Of a stretch of DNA of 29,113 nt, positions 14,473-24,900 are shown in pieces (positions within the stretch are counted from its first letter, which is position 1; every line of letters starts with the position of its first letter). A model generated the notes under the pieces. It ran no database searches and was not told the DNA's origin. It was given only the letters and a program-made list of their open reading frames with translations. Location: assembly GCA_910579725.1 (NCBI GenBank), contig CAJTUD010000033.1, forward strand, positions 1 to 29,113. The letters run 5' to 3'. The DNA is from an uncultured Oscillospiraceae bacterium (GTDB taxonomy: Bacteria > Bacillota > Clostridia > Oscillospirales > Oscillospiraceae). The position numbers were made by a program, and so were the translations under genes.

Positions 14473-15072
14473 ATGGAGTATTTTCCCGCGCCCCTGGAAC
14501 GGCTGGTGGAGCAGTTTGCCCGGCTGCCGGGCATCGGCGGCAAATCTGCCCAGCGGCTGGCTTTCCATGTACTGGGGTTGACGGATGAAGAGGCCCGGGA
14601 GTTTTCAGAGGCTATCCTGGACGCCAAGGAGAATGTCACCTGCTGCCCGGTATGTCAGAATCTCACCGCAGGCGGCCTGTGCCCCATCTGCGCCTCTCCC
14701 AGGCGGGACGGTACTACCATATGCGTGGTGGCCGATCCCCGGGACGTAGCCGCCGTAGAGCGCGCCCGGGAGTACGGGGGCAGCTATCATGTGCTCCACG
14801 GTGTGATTTCTCCCATGAACCACGTGGGGCCGGACGACTTGCAGATCAAATCCCTGGTAGATCGGGTGGCCAAGGGAGACGTACAGGAGGTCATCATGGC
14901 GACCAATCCCGACACGGAGGGAGAGGCTACCGCCATGTACATTGCCCGATTGCTCAAGCCTTTCGGCACGCGGGTCACGCGTCTGGCTTACGGTATTCCT
15001 GTAGGAGGACATCTGGAGTTTGCCGACGACGCCACGCTGATGCGGGCGTTGGAAGGACGGCGGGAGCTGTAG
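14473..15072 (+). CDS. recR: Recombination mediator RecR
   Basis: 199 residues, the usual length. It works with RecF/RecO to load RecA on gapped DNA. The N-terminal helix-hairpin-helix (ARLPGIGGKSAQRLAFH), C4 zinc finger (Cys58, Cys61, Cys70, Cys73: CPVC...CPIC), Toprim domain (ICVVADPRDVAAVER, ATNPDTEGEATAMYIARLL) and the C-terminal YGIPVGGHLEFADD Walker-like end are all present. The 4-base gap after rpe implies coupling. In many Firmicutes recR follows dnaX and ybaB; here the neighbour is rpe, so the common cluster is broken up. Confidence 0.97.
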   Translation: MEYFPAPLERLVEQFARLPGIGGKSAQRLAFHVLGLTDEEAREFSEAILDAKENVTCCPVCQNLTAGGLCPICASPRRDGTTICVVADPRDVAAVERAREYGGSYHVLHGVISPMNHVGPDDLQIKSLVDRVAKGDVQEVIMATNPDTEGEATAMYIARLLKPFGTRVTRLAYGIPVGGHLEFADDATLMRALEGRREL

Positions 15073-15123
15073 AGGAGAGGCTGCTCTCCTGTACGATAAA
15101 ACTGGAAGAAAGGAGATTATCCT

Positions 15124-15351
15124 ATGGAAGAGCTTTTGCGGATTTTAACCGAAAATTGTCCCGGTATTGACTTCGAGGGACAAGAGCATCTGATTGACGA
15201 CGGAATTCTGGACTCCCTGAGCATTGTCATGTTGGTGGGAGAGCTGAATGAGGCGTTTGACATCTCCATCGGAGCGGAGGATCTGATTCCGGAGAATTTC
15301 AATTCTCTTCCGGCAATCTACGCCCTGGTACAGCGTCTGGAAGACGAATGA
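15124..15351 (+). CDS. Stand-alone acyl/peptidyl carrier protein
   Basis: 75 residues, the size of a carrier protein. Ser31 in the GILDSLSIVML motif is the expected phosphopantetheine site; the four-helix pattern is clear (MEELLRILTEN, SLSIVMLVGELNEAF, loop III around IGAEDL, SLPAIYALVQRL). It differs from fatty-acid AcpP, which has DSLD/TVEL and a more acidic helix II, and is closer to DltC-like or secondary-metabolism carriers. No dlt, adenylation, ketosynthase or transferase gene is in the window, so its partner is unknown. AAAGGAG (15109-15115) lies eight bases before the ATG. It follows recR by 51 bases and is closed by a strong terminator. Confidence 0.88.
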   Translation: MEELLRILTENCPGIDFEGQEHLIDDGILDSLSIVMLVGELNEAFDISIGAEDLIPENFNSLPAIYALVQRLEDE

Positions 15352-15369
15352 TCCGTCAAACCTGAAAAA

Positions 15370-15406
15370 GTGCTCCCGCGCCATTTTAGGCGCGGGAGCA
15401 CTTTTT
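15370..15406. terminator. Bidirectional terminator
   Basis: Perfect 13-bp stem GTGCTCCCGCGCC / GGCGCGGGAGCAC around ATTTTA, flanked by AAAAA and TTTTT. It ends both the rpe-recR-carrier transcript (plus) and the SLH gene (minus). Confidence 0.95.
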
Positions 15407-15454
15407 ATGCTATTCTGGATAACAAGTATGGCATTACCCGCTTCACAAGAAAGA

Positions 15455-18400
15455 TCACTGTGTCATTGCCCGGTGCAGAAGCAACGCCATGTCTGCTCTT
15501 GTCAGATTTGCCTTGGGAGACAGCCGCTTGCCGCTGACGGGGAACAACCCCTGCTGAACCAGTCCGCCGACCGCGCCCTGGGCGTAGGAGGCCACCTGAG
15601 ACCGGTCGCTGTAGGCCGCCAATGCGGCGGCGTTTCCGTCGGGGGCGCTGATTCCCGCCTTCTGGAGGACGCGCTGCACCATCAGCGCCGCGTCCTGCCG
15701 GGTGATGGATGCGGAGGGATCAAACCGCCCGCCGCCTACGCCGTTGATTACGCCAAGAGCGTACATCTGATTGACCGCCTGGGCATAATAGGCGTTGGCT
15801 GGCACATCGCTGAAGCCCTGGGATGTGGCTCCCACATTGAACTGGAAGGCCCTGGACAGCATCAGGCAGAAGTCTCCCCGCCGGATAGACGCCTTGGGCT
15901 CGTACCGCCGGGCGCCGGTGCCGTTGACTACGCCCATGCTGTACAGGTAGTCCACCGCAGCCTTGTTCTGGGCAGAATAACCCGTCAGATCGTCAAAGTT
16001 CTCCGAGGCGGCGGGCTCCGTTACCGTAATGCGGATGGTGCCGGTATAGGAGGTCCCATCCTGATTGACAGCAGCGTAGGGAATCTCCACCGTTCCGGAA
16101 TATCCCGCTTTGGGAACGAAAGTCAGGCTGGATACCGATGGGTCACCGTAAATGCTGTATTCCGTGGATGTATTGCCCTGCCAGCTGTACTGGGTGGGGC
16201 CGTTGTACTGATAGTAGAGCTTGCCTTGGCTGGCCTCGGGCAGGCCGGTGAACTTCAGGGATACCGGCTGCCCGCCAGAGGCGGCCAGCACGTCGGAGGC
16301 GCCGAAATGGACCGGGGCGCCTCCGGTTTCATACCGGATCAGGCCGCCCATAGCCGCCGCGGAGCGCACAGTGATCTCTACATTGCCCCGGAACTCCCGC
16401 CCGTCGATGGACCATGCGGTGAAGGGAATATAGGACACGCCGGCAAAGCCTTTGGCCGGGACGAAGGACACTTTGTCCACCGATACTTCGCCGGAGCGGT
16501 AGAGGCTGGTGGAGGGATCAAGCGCCTTGGGAGCGTTGGAGGCGCGGTAATCATAGTAGAGGATTCCCTGTCCGGAGGAGGGCAGATCGAAACGCAGATA
16601 GCTGAGAGCAGCGTTGGTGGCCTGACGGCAGGCAGCATCAAAATCCTTGCCGGAGAAAGTGACGCTGCTGCCGGAGGTGACGCTGTAGCACACAGCTCCT
16701 GCCGCGCCGCTGCCGTCTCCCTCGCCGCTGCTGATATAAAGCAGTCCCGTGAAGGTCTCTCCGGATACGGCGCAGCCGGTAAAGGGAATCTCCACTGCGC
16801 CCCGGAAGCCCGCCGCCGCCCAGAAAGAGAGGTTCGCAATATAGGGCGTGGCGCTGTTGAAATACCGGGTGGAGGTAGTTACCCGGGTACCCATGCCGCC
16901 GGAGCTGGTGCGGTTGTGGTAAAGTGCGCCCCGATTGAAATCCGGCAGGGACTGGAAGCTGATGTAGTGCAGGCGTTGACCGGTGAGGGACTGGCAGAGA
17001 GAGGAGAAGTCAGACAAAGCCAGCTTCACCGATTCTCCCGGGGCGCAGGTATAGGAGATATCCCCTCCGCCGTAGGAAGAGGACTGAATATGGATCTCCA
17101 CAGTCCCCCGGAATTCCTCCCCGGAGCGGTCTGTGCCGCTGAAGGGAATGCGCACCACACCGTGGAAGCCCTCCGCTGCCACAAAGGTGATCCGGTCCAG
17201 CTGGGAGGCGGGATAAGCGGTCCCGGCCGTCACCTCGCCGCCGCGAGCGCCGTCCCATCCATTATACAGCTTGCCCTGGCTGGCGGGAGGCGGTGTAAAG
17301 GAAACGGCGGAGAGAGGGCGGCCGGTGACATTCTGGCAGAAATCGTCAAAGTCCGCCCAGGAGAACCCCACATACCCCGCGCCCTCGTCATTGTAGGTAA
17401 TGGCGTCGTCCAGTCCCTGCTGCACCTGAATCACCAGCTGGCCGCTGTACTTGCTGCCGGAGACGCTGTAACCGGCGTAGCTGACTGTCACCGTACCCAC
17501 ATAGCCCTGGGCGGGAACAAAGGTGATCTCATTGAGCCTATTCTGCTTATACTGCTCGTTGGCGGAGACTTTGGCTGCGTAATCCCATTCGTCTTTATAT
17601 CCCAGATACAGCGTACCTTGGTTAGCGGGAGGCAGTGTGAAGACAACATAGCTCAAAGGAGAACCGGTCTGCTCCTGGCAGGATTTGGCAAACAGGCTGG
17701 ACGTCAGCTTCAGGGGCGTATCCCGCTTGGTGGAGACGGTGAGATCCGTCTTTTCCTGGGTTAGCGTGACCTCAATCCGTCCCTTGAAGGTGCGGGTTTC
17801 TCCGCCGCTGCTGCTGCTCTGGCCGGTGAATGTGATGGATGCCTTCTCACCGGCAAAGGAGGGGTTGGGGACGAAGGTCAGATCCCGGATATAGGGTCCC
17901 CGGGCCCCGGTGCGGTAGTAATAGGTTACAGAACTGCCCGCGCCCGCGCCGGTGTCCTCCGGAGAGTTGTAGCCCAGGTAGATCGTACCCTGGGCGGTGG
18001 GGACGGTCAGTCCGATGATGGACGTCAGCTCCTGACCGGTGACTTCCTTGCACTTGCTGGCAATCAGCTCCTCCAGTACGGAGAACTTCAGCGGCTTGGC
18101 GGTGCTGCAGCCTTCGGTCCAGGAAATGACCTGCTCGTTGGAGGTGACTGTTACCGGGAATTCCGCCGTATAGTTATATCCGGCGGAAGCGACTTGCAGA
18201 ACCACCGTGGCTTCGCCCGCCTGACGGCCTTCCACGGTGACGGTTTTATGGTCGGCGCTGATAAGGGTCTTTACATTGGTTTTATTGTTGACAATCGACG
18301 CGGTGAGCACAGCGTACTCCGAATTCGCGTTGCCGAACAGGAAGAAGTCTTCGTCCAGCTTCACGTCCACCGTCTGATTCTCCGCCACAGAGATGCCTGC

Positions 18401-18883
18401 GGCCAGAGCTTCGCTGATCTGGATACCGCTGACGGTGGTGCGGATTTCGCACTTTTTCTGGGCCTCACCGCTGCCTGCCGTCACGGAGACGGTGGCTTCA
18501 CCGGGCGCTTTGCCGTATACTGTGCCCACGTGACCGTTCTCCTGATCGGTTACGGTGGCGACAGAGGAGTCGCTGGACACCCAGGCCACGTGCAGCTCCT
18601 GTACCTTCGGGTCGTCGCTGGGTTCCAAGGAGGCTTTGATCTGCACGCCGCCCCGGTTTACAGAGGCGTTGGGCTCCAACGTCAGCTCAAACTGCGTCTG
18701 GCCCGGCTGAACGCTGCTCCAGGCGTCGCTACTTAGCTTCAGCTCCTGAAGCACGCCGGAGGACGGTTCCTCCGCCGGAGGATCCGGCTGGTTTTCTGTC
18801 AGTAGGGCCGCGGGAGACAGGGTAAGGGCTGCGGCGAATGCCAGCAGCAGGGACAAAAGCCGCCGTTTCAGGGAGATTTTCAT
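15455..18883 (-). CDS. SLH-anchored surface protein with six unnamed modules
   Basis: 1142 residues. Signal peptide about 1-25 (MKISLKRRLL then a hydrophobic core). About 45-250 looks like two Ig-like (BIG2-type) domains (WVSSDSSVATVTD, GEATVSVTAG; then GEATVVLQVASAG). Six modules of about 110 residues cover 255-955. Three SLH repeats lie at about 962-1013, 1023-1072 and 1090-1140; SLH1 and SLH2 carry clear markers (MGVVNGTG, FSDVPANAYYAQAV, ITRQDAALMVQR), SLH3 less so. SLH domains hold proteins to secondary wall polymers. AAAAAGGAG lies seven bases before ATG 18883. It follows the 2298-residue SLH gene with a hairpin between; the pair may make up a surface layer. No catalytic motif is visible. 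Confidence 0.88.
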   Translation of the reverse strand: MKISLKRRLLSLLLAFAAALTLSPAALLTENQPDPPAEEPSSGVLQELKLSSDAWSSVQPGQTQFELTLEPNASVNRGGVQIKASLEPSDDPKVQELHVAWVSSDSSVATVTDQENGHVGTVYGKAPGEATVSVTAGSGEAQKKCEIRTTVSGIQISEALAAGISVAENQTVDVKLDEDFFLFGNANSEYAVLTASIVNNKTNVKTLISADHKTVTVEGRQAGEATVVLQVASAGYNYTAEFPVTVTSNEQVISWTEGCSTAKPLKFSVLEELIASKCKEVTGQELTSIIGLTVPTAQGTIYLGYNSPEDTGAGAGSSVTYYYRTGARGPYIRDLTFVPNPSFAGEKASITFTGQSSSSGGETRTFKGRIEVTLTQEKTDLTVSTKRDTPLKLTSSLFAKSCQEQTGSPLSYVVFTLPPANQGTLYLGYKDEWDYAAKVSANEQYKQNRLNEITFVPAQGYVGTVTVSYAGYSVSGSKYSGQLVIQVQQGLDDAITYNDEGAGYVGFSWADFDDFCQNVTGRPLSAVSFTPPPASQGKLYNGWDGARGGEVTAGTAYPASQLDRITFVAAEGFHGVVRIPFSGTDRSGEEFRGTVEIHIQSSSYGGGDISYTCAPGESVKLALSDFSSLCQSLTGQRLHYISFQSLPDFNRGALYHNRTSSGGMGTRVTTSTRYFNSATPYIANLSFWAAAGFRGAVEIPFTGCAVSGETFTGLLYISSGEGDGSGAAGAVCYSVTSGSSVTFSGKDFDAACRQATNAALSYLRFDLPSSGQGILYYDYRASNAPKALDPSTSLYRSGEVSVDKVSFVPAKGFAGVSYIPFTAWSIDGREFRGNVEITVRSAAAMGGLIRYETGGAPVHFGASDVLAASGGQPVSLKFTGLPEASQGKLYYQYNGPTQYSWQGNTSTEYSIYGDPSVSSLTFVPKAGYSGTVEIPYAAVNQDGTSYTGTIRITVTEPAASENFDDLTGYSAQNKAAVDYLYSMGVVNGTGARRYEPKASIRRGDFCLMLSRAFQFNVGATSQGFSDVPANAYYAQAVNQMYALGVINGVGGGRFDPSASITRQDAALMVQRVLQKAGISAPDGNAAALAAYSDRSQVASYAQGAVGGLVQQGLFPVSGKRLSPKANLTRADMALLLHRAMTQ
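16019..18121 (-). repeat. Six tandem copies of a ~110-residue module (coding)
   Basis: Copies lie at about 17756-18121, 17417-17746, 17084-17404, 16730-17062, 16364-16696 and 16019-16345. Shared pattern: a helix-like start with F...C...TG..L, a strand with TLPPANQGTLYLGY (variants PPASQGKLY, LPSSGQGILYYDY, LPEASQGKLYYQY), a variable loop often holding a tyrosine, then LTFVPxxGFxGxVxIPF, SGxxFxGxVxIxV. The sixth copy has lost the cysteine helix pattern. Divergence between copies is high, so the duplication is old. Confidence 0.85.
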
Positions 18884-18920
18884 AAAAACGCTCCTTTTTC
18901 ATCATTTGCCGGATAGGGAA

Positions 18921-18948
18921 ACGGGAGCGGGCGCAGGCCCGCTCCCGT
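18921..18948 (-). terminator. Hairpin between the two SLH genes
   Basis: Perfect 12-bp stem ACGGGAGCGGGC / GCCCGCTCCCGT with a GCAG-type tetraloop, 11 bases after the stop of the large SLH gene. On the minus strand only TTCCC follows, not a T-run. It could be a partial terminator that lowers expression of the 1142-residue protein, or a processing/stability element. Confidence 0.55.
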
Positions 18949-18959
18949 GGGGATGGTGC

Positions 18960-21900
18960 TTATCGTTTTACTGCGTTGACTTTGCCGGAGGATATGTCGC
19001 TGCCCTCCAGCTTGATTGTGATCTTGCGCACCACGGTACCAACCTTAATGGTAATTGTCACCTCGGAAACGCTCCGTGTACCAAAGGTCAGCTGAACCCT
19101 TCCGCTGGTTCCGTTCGTCGTCGCGTTTCCTGCGGCAACCGCGGAATCTGTGCTGGACGTTACAATTACCTGCGCGTTATCCATGGACAGACCCGTGGTG
19201 AACTCCAGTATTGCCGCACAGCTGCCAAAACCATCCGGCCGGGTCCAGGTATAGGTTCCGTCAGCGGCCTGGGTGATCTTGATCTTATCCGGCGAATTGG
19301 GGGTAAAGCTGGTAATGGAGATGGAAGGTTCCACAACGACTGTGATGGATTTTGTCACATTTCCCACTTTGGCGGTAATGATGGCGGAGCCCGCCGTCAG
19401 GCCGGTAATTGTAACCCTTGAACCGCTGGACGGCGTTACGGACGCCACCTTGGAATTAGAGGACTCCCAGTTGATGGTTCCGGAAGCGCCGGAGGGCGTG
19501 ATGGCGGCCCGGATTGTGGAGGTCAGGGCCGTTCCGGTCAGCCGCAGAGTACCGCTGTTCAGTTTGGCCCCGCTGACGTTGGAGAAGGACAAGCCCGTGG
19601 GGACAACCTTGGAAGAGTTGGAGGGGATGTTGTAGGTGGTAGTCTTGGGATAGGAAATATTGACCTTAAAGGTCTCTGCGTTGGTCAGACTCTTGGTGCT
19701 GTCCTGTGCCGCCACCAGACTGACGGTTACTGTTGCCTCGCCTGTATAGCCTTCTTTTATGGTTCCCTTTGGTTTTACAGTCAGCTTTTGGGTGGCAGAA
19801 TCATAGGTAGCGTCCACATACGAAGCAGCGTTCCCTGTGACATTGACGGCTGCACGCGCGGTCAAGGGAACTGCTGGTGCACCAGGATTGGTTGCTTCTA
19901 CATCAAACACGGCACTGGGGGATGTATTGGTACTGTCGATGGTCAAGGTCAAGGTTTTGGTGCTGTCCTCCCAGCTTACGCCATTGGCAGAGGCAGGTGT
20001 TGCAAAGGGCTCCAGCTTACCCGTAACCGTAATCTTGATGTTCTTTACCTTGTTGACCGGACTGCCGTTGAGCATTCCCGACGCGGCAACTCTGACCCAA
20101 GCCGTTCCAGGACGGATGCCTTTGATGGTAAATTTTGAACCATCGGTTTCGCCCTTATCTATAAGCTCAATCACGTCGCTGGTAATCTCATTTTGACCGG
20201 CGCTGTCAAGCACAGTCCATGTGTACGTCAGGTTCTTAATATCGCCGCCGCCTGTCTGGGCCGCAGTAAGCTCTGTTGTCTCTTGTCCTGTTGTGCTGCT
20301 GTCCAGATTAAGGGTAGGTTCGTTGCTGGTACCGCCATCAATTCCTTTGCCTGAAACCGCGAACGTAAGTCCGCTGCTGCTGCTTCCGCTCAGGGGGAAG
20401 CGCCAGGGTTCAGATTTGTTCGACCATTTGACGACCAGATGCATAGTGCCCTTATAGTCCTCAATAGAGGCGCTCAGACTGGCCAGAGCCGGCAGACGGT
20501 TGTAGTTGACAAAGTACCGGTCAAGGAACTCGATAATGACACCCTGCGTGACGCCCTTGAAAATAAACTGGACGTTCTGCGTCGTCACCGTCCCGGCGGT
20601 GAATTTTCCACCGCCAATCGGGTTGTCGGCATATTGGCCGCTGCCGCCGACAAAGAGGTTCGATGGGGACATGTCAACTCTTTGGCTTCCATCGAGCAGG
20701 TAGGTGGGCTTGTCGAAGTGGACGGTAAACCGTCCGCTGTACGTTTGGTCCCCCTCGTTATACTCCAGGTATCCGGTCGGCACATTGTCTACCTCCGGGC
20801 CTGACAGCGAGCCCTTCATGAACTCCGTCATGCGGAAGGACGCGTTGGGTGCTTTTACGTCCGCAGTAGCCCCGTTGTTGAAGGTCCTCCAGTTAATTGC
20901 CCATGAGAGGAAGACATACGGAGTGTTGTCGATCAGCGGCTGACTGAATTCCGCTTCGTTCTTTCCCGATTTGGCCTGACCCTTGCCCGACCAGCTGGCG
21001 GCGGCCGTAGCGGAGTCAAGATGCTCCGGATAATCCAGAGCCGGTGTGGAAATGAGCTTGATCAGCTGCTTCTTGCTGTCCAGATTGGCATACATGTCAA
21101 ACACGGAGTAGCCGGGCTCGAAATCGTAGGCCACATAGCTTTCACCGACGGTGGGATACCAGTACTCGTTGGACTTGTGATTCGGGTCTCCCTTGCTCGC
21201 GTCTGAGAAGCTGTAAGAATAAGTCAGCGCCTGCATGACGGTATAATTCTTATACATCTCCGGGAGCTTGTTGGTACCCTTCGCGGTGACATTGCCGCTG
21301 GCATCCACCGTGTCCTTGCCGTTATGATCCGTATAATTGATGAACGGCTGGGTGAGGATGGAAATCAGCTCCTCGTCATTTGCGTCGTAGGCGGAGAATA
21401 CGCGCCATTCGAGCTGGGATTCCATGTCAAGCACTACATTCATGCCGCCGGTGTTTCCATCCGGGCTGAGTTCAATCTGAGGTTTCTTCAGCTCCGGAAC
21501 GGTAAACTGATAAATATAGACGTGAGACCTGATTTTGTAATCCTCCGGAGCGGTGGTGACAAAGTAGGCGAAGTAGGTTTTTTTCGGCTCCACATTGTCC
21601 AGAGCCAAGGGGCCCTGCGCGCCGGTATCAGCGCCCTTGGTGAACGTGTAGATACCCCAGTCGCGCATTCTGCCGTCGCTGCCGTACTCCTGAGAAATGA
21701 TGGTACCATTGTCCGGCCAGGTAATCAGATTTTCCCCGTTCACCACATCCGTATCACCGCCGCCGCCGATCATCCAGTCCGGCATGGGGCGGGATATGGT
21801 GGTACCGCCTGTTTGCGGCGGCCGGTGGCTGTTCGCTGTAATGTACATCTGGTCGGTGGTATTCGGAACCGGCGTTACATCCGGGGCAAACTCGTAGGCG

Positions 21901-24900
21901 CTGTTTGGATCCCCCGGCGTTGCGTACTGGTAGTCGTCGGAACCTGGCACGCCGTATCGCGTCGTATCATATTTCGGCATGCCGGTCTCTTCATCCACCT
22001 CCGAGATGGCCCAGTGGACCTTGCCGGAGCTGCTGAGGGTCAGGTTGACAGAAACCGTTCCGTCATTGTTTACCAGGAACTCCGGATTGCCTCCTTCAAA
22101 AACGGGGGGCGTCAGGAGGGTGAACGAACAGCTCAGGGGCTGGGTGTCGGTAAACGGATCCTGAGCTGTCGCCCGGTATGCGCCGATGCTGTCCCCCTTG
22201 AATTCCGACCAGCTGGTGGCCGTCAAGGGGTTAACCATCTTGTTCAGATCCGGGGCCTGCCCAGCGGCCACGTTGACCTTCATCTTTGCCGTTCCCTCAA
22301 ACTGCTCATAGATTTTATTGCTTCCATGCTGGGTAAGCATGATGACGAACTGATATTCCAGATTTTCACTGAGCTTGTTGAGTTGGCCGAAGGCGCCTGG
22401 ATTATTGCAGCCGTTGAAATCCTTGCTGATGGACAGTCCGGTATACTGATTGCTGGGCGGCTGCATCTCGTTGCTGTTGCCAAGGTAAATCCAGCCGTTT
22501 TTATCCACAGTGGAATCTCTGTCTGCGGCCCGGGACAGGAGATAGTTGCTGTCGCCGGTGGGCGCGGTGGCGGGGTACTCGTACCCGCCACCGCCGTTGG
22601 AGGTGTGGATCGGCTTGAGTGTGGTCCCGTCCACCACGCGGTAGTAGAGATCGTAAGCCATGCGCGTGCCGCTCCACAGGAGAACGTCATAGGCGGTATC
22701 GTCGCTTACAGAACCGGTGGACTCAGGTCTCATATTGAAGCTCATGTCCATGCGGGCAGGCTCCTCGCTGATGGTTCCATCCTCGCTGCGGATCAGAGGC
22801 AGGTCCGAACCGGTCTTGGGGGACCCCAGCAGCACGCGGGGAGAATCCACCACAAAGGGCTTCACATCGTGACCGGGCGCGGCGGACTCTGTCGGATTGC
22901 TCCAGAAGTTTACGCCGTCCGCAGGATCAATGGGATTCCCGGAGAGATCGATCAGGTCGTTAATGATAAAGCAGTACTGCCCGCCGTTTTGCAGATGCAG
23001 GCCCTCGGAGGGGAAGATAATCCGGATGCCGCCTTCCGAACGAGACTCCACAATAGCCTTGGTATAATCAATGGTCCAGTCCTCCCGGGTATCGCCGGTC
23101 TGGTATTTGCGGTAGATGGTTTCCTCCGCATTGCTCTGGATATTGTACTTGTGGAGCACAATGCTTTTGTAAAGAATTTCAGCCAGCTGATTGACAGCCA
23201 GTTCCCTGGACTCCGCAGAACCGGTCTGGGTGGCCTGATACAGCTCCAGAAGGCTCCGGCTGCCGCCCTGGCCGTCGTAGTACACTACTTCCGAAACATC
23301 CAGGTAGATGGAGGAGTTGGAGCGGGGCCTCGTCTTGTCTCCCTCCGCAGTAAGCTCAAAGGATTGGACAAATACGGGACCGGTCTTATCCTGGGTGCTG
23401 ATCGTGATGTGTCCGACGGTAACGGAGTAGTTCCGGTCCGGTCCGGCGTTGTCCTTGGCTACATAATAGACCTCATAGCTGGTTTCCGGTTTCATGCCGG
23501 TGATGTTGAAGGTTCCGATAAAGGCCCCGTCAGAGTTGCCTTTGACAGTGACCCGCCCGGACTTGCCCTCCGGGCCGATATTCATTCCGTTGACCACCTG
23601 CTGAATGGCGTACTCGCTGTTCAGGGGGGCGGACTCATAATCGGTGCCGGGCTGGGGCTTGGGATAATTTTTGACGCTGCCGGAGGGGAATGCAACCCAG
23701 TAGACGGTACCGGCCTCGCTGAGCTGGAACTTCATACCCACGTTGGTGGGACCGGGTTTCTCGGCGAAGGGAGGTTCGATAAACTCCGGCGGGGTCTCAT
23801 CATCCGTGGTGAACGTCAGGGAAACAATCTTGGACTTGTTCACCCCATCGGCGTCGGTGAGCCAGAGGTAGAGAATATAGGTGGTCGTCTCGTCCAGAAT
23901 CATATCGTTGACCCGGAAGGCGTCCTCCGTATTCTTGTACACATCCCGCACGCCGTAGCCCAGCGCACCGGCAACAGAGCTGGTCTTCAGCTCATTCTCG
24001 GTGGGCGCGGCGGCTCCCTGAGGCAGCAGAGCGTAATAGAGCTTGCAGTCCTTGTTGGGCATGACCACAACCACGCTGTCCGTCCGGGAGACCTTGGACA
24101 TCCGGGGATAGCCAGTGCAGAAGGCGGGAGTAGTGTTGTCAGGTGTAGTAAAGGAGATTACCTTTACTGGGCTGCGGTGACCTCTGGCATCCACCAATAT
24201 GGCGGACAGATAGTACGAGCCGCCGGGCGTCAGGCCGCTGATCTTGGAGACAACTTCTTCGTTGCCCTTGGCGACCGAGACGGTGCCGTTGCGCACCGCA
24301 ATATTGCCATAGGACGGGGGCTTGATCAGAGCCTCTTCATCTATGGAGCCGTCGGTAATAGCGCTGACAGCCCAGTAAATGGTGCCAGCCTTGTTGGTGG
24401 AAAATACCGCGTCCAGTCCGGTGGGGACCACATCCTGCGCCTGAGGATATCCCGCCAGAATAAGAGGCTCCATGGTGGACTCCTGCGCCGCCACGTTGTC
24501 CATTTCAACACCGTTGATATCTGCGGTGATGCCGGGCCGGATTTCGATCTGATCGGGCAGCATCTCCACGGTGGAGCCGGGAGCATTGACTACCAGCTTC
24601 TCAATGTCGCCCTGGCCGGTGACGTTTACACCCGTATCCAGGTTCAGCTCCTTGACCACAGCGCCCCGGTCAATGACCACGGTGGAGTCCACCGCGGCTT
24701 CGTCCACGGTCAGCTTTGCCACCGTACCCGCAGCGGCCTTCACCTGAGAGCCGGGGGTTTTGTTGACCACTTCGCCGATTCTGCCGGCCAGATCCAGCGC
24801 AATGGGCTGCCAGTCCTCGGGCTCCTCGCCCTCGGGGTAGGTTTCGCCCTCCAGAGAGATATACTTCAGACCCAGTCCGTCAGGAGTGTTGTCCTCAATA

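Noticed and set aside
15407..17764. A 785-codon open frame on the plus strand opposite the 1142-residue SLH gene
   Set aside because: Compositional shadow for the same reasons; it begins right after a strong terminator without a promoter.
16019..18121. CRISPR array or tandem DNA repeat
   Set aside because: The repetition is at protein level with high DNA divergence and units of about 330 bases; it is coding.
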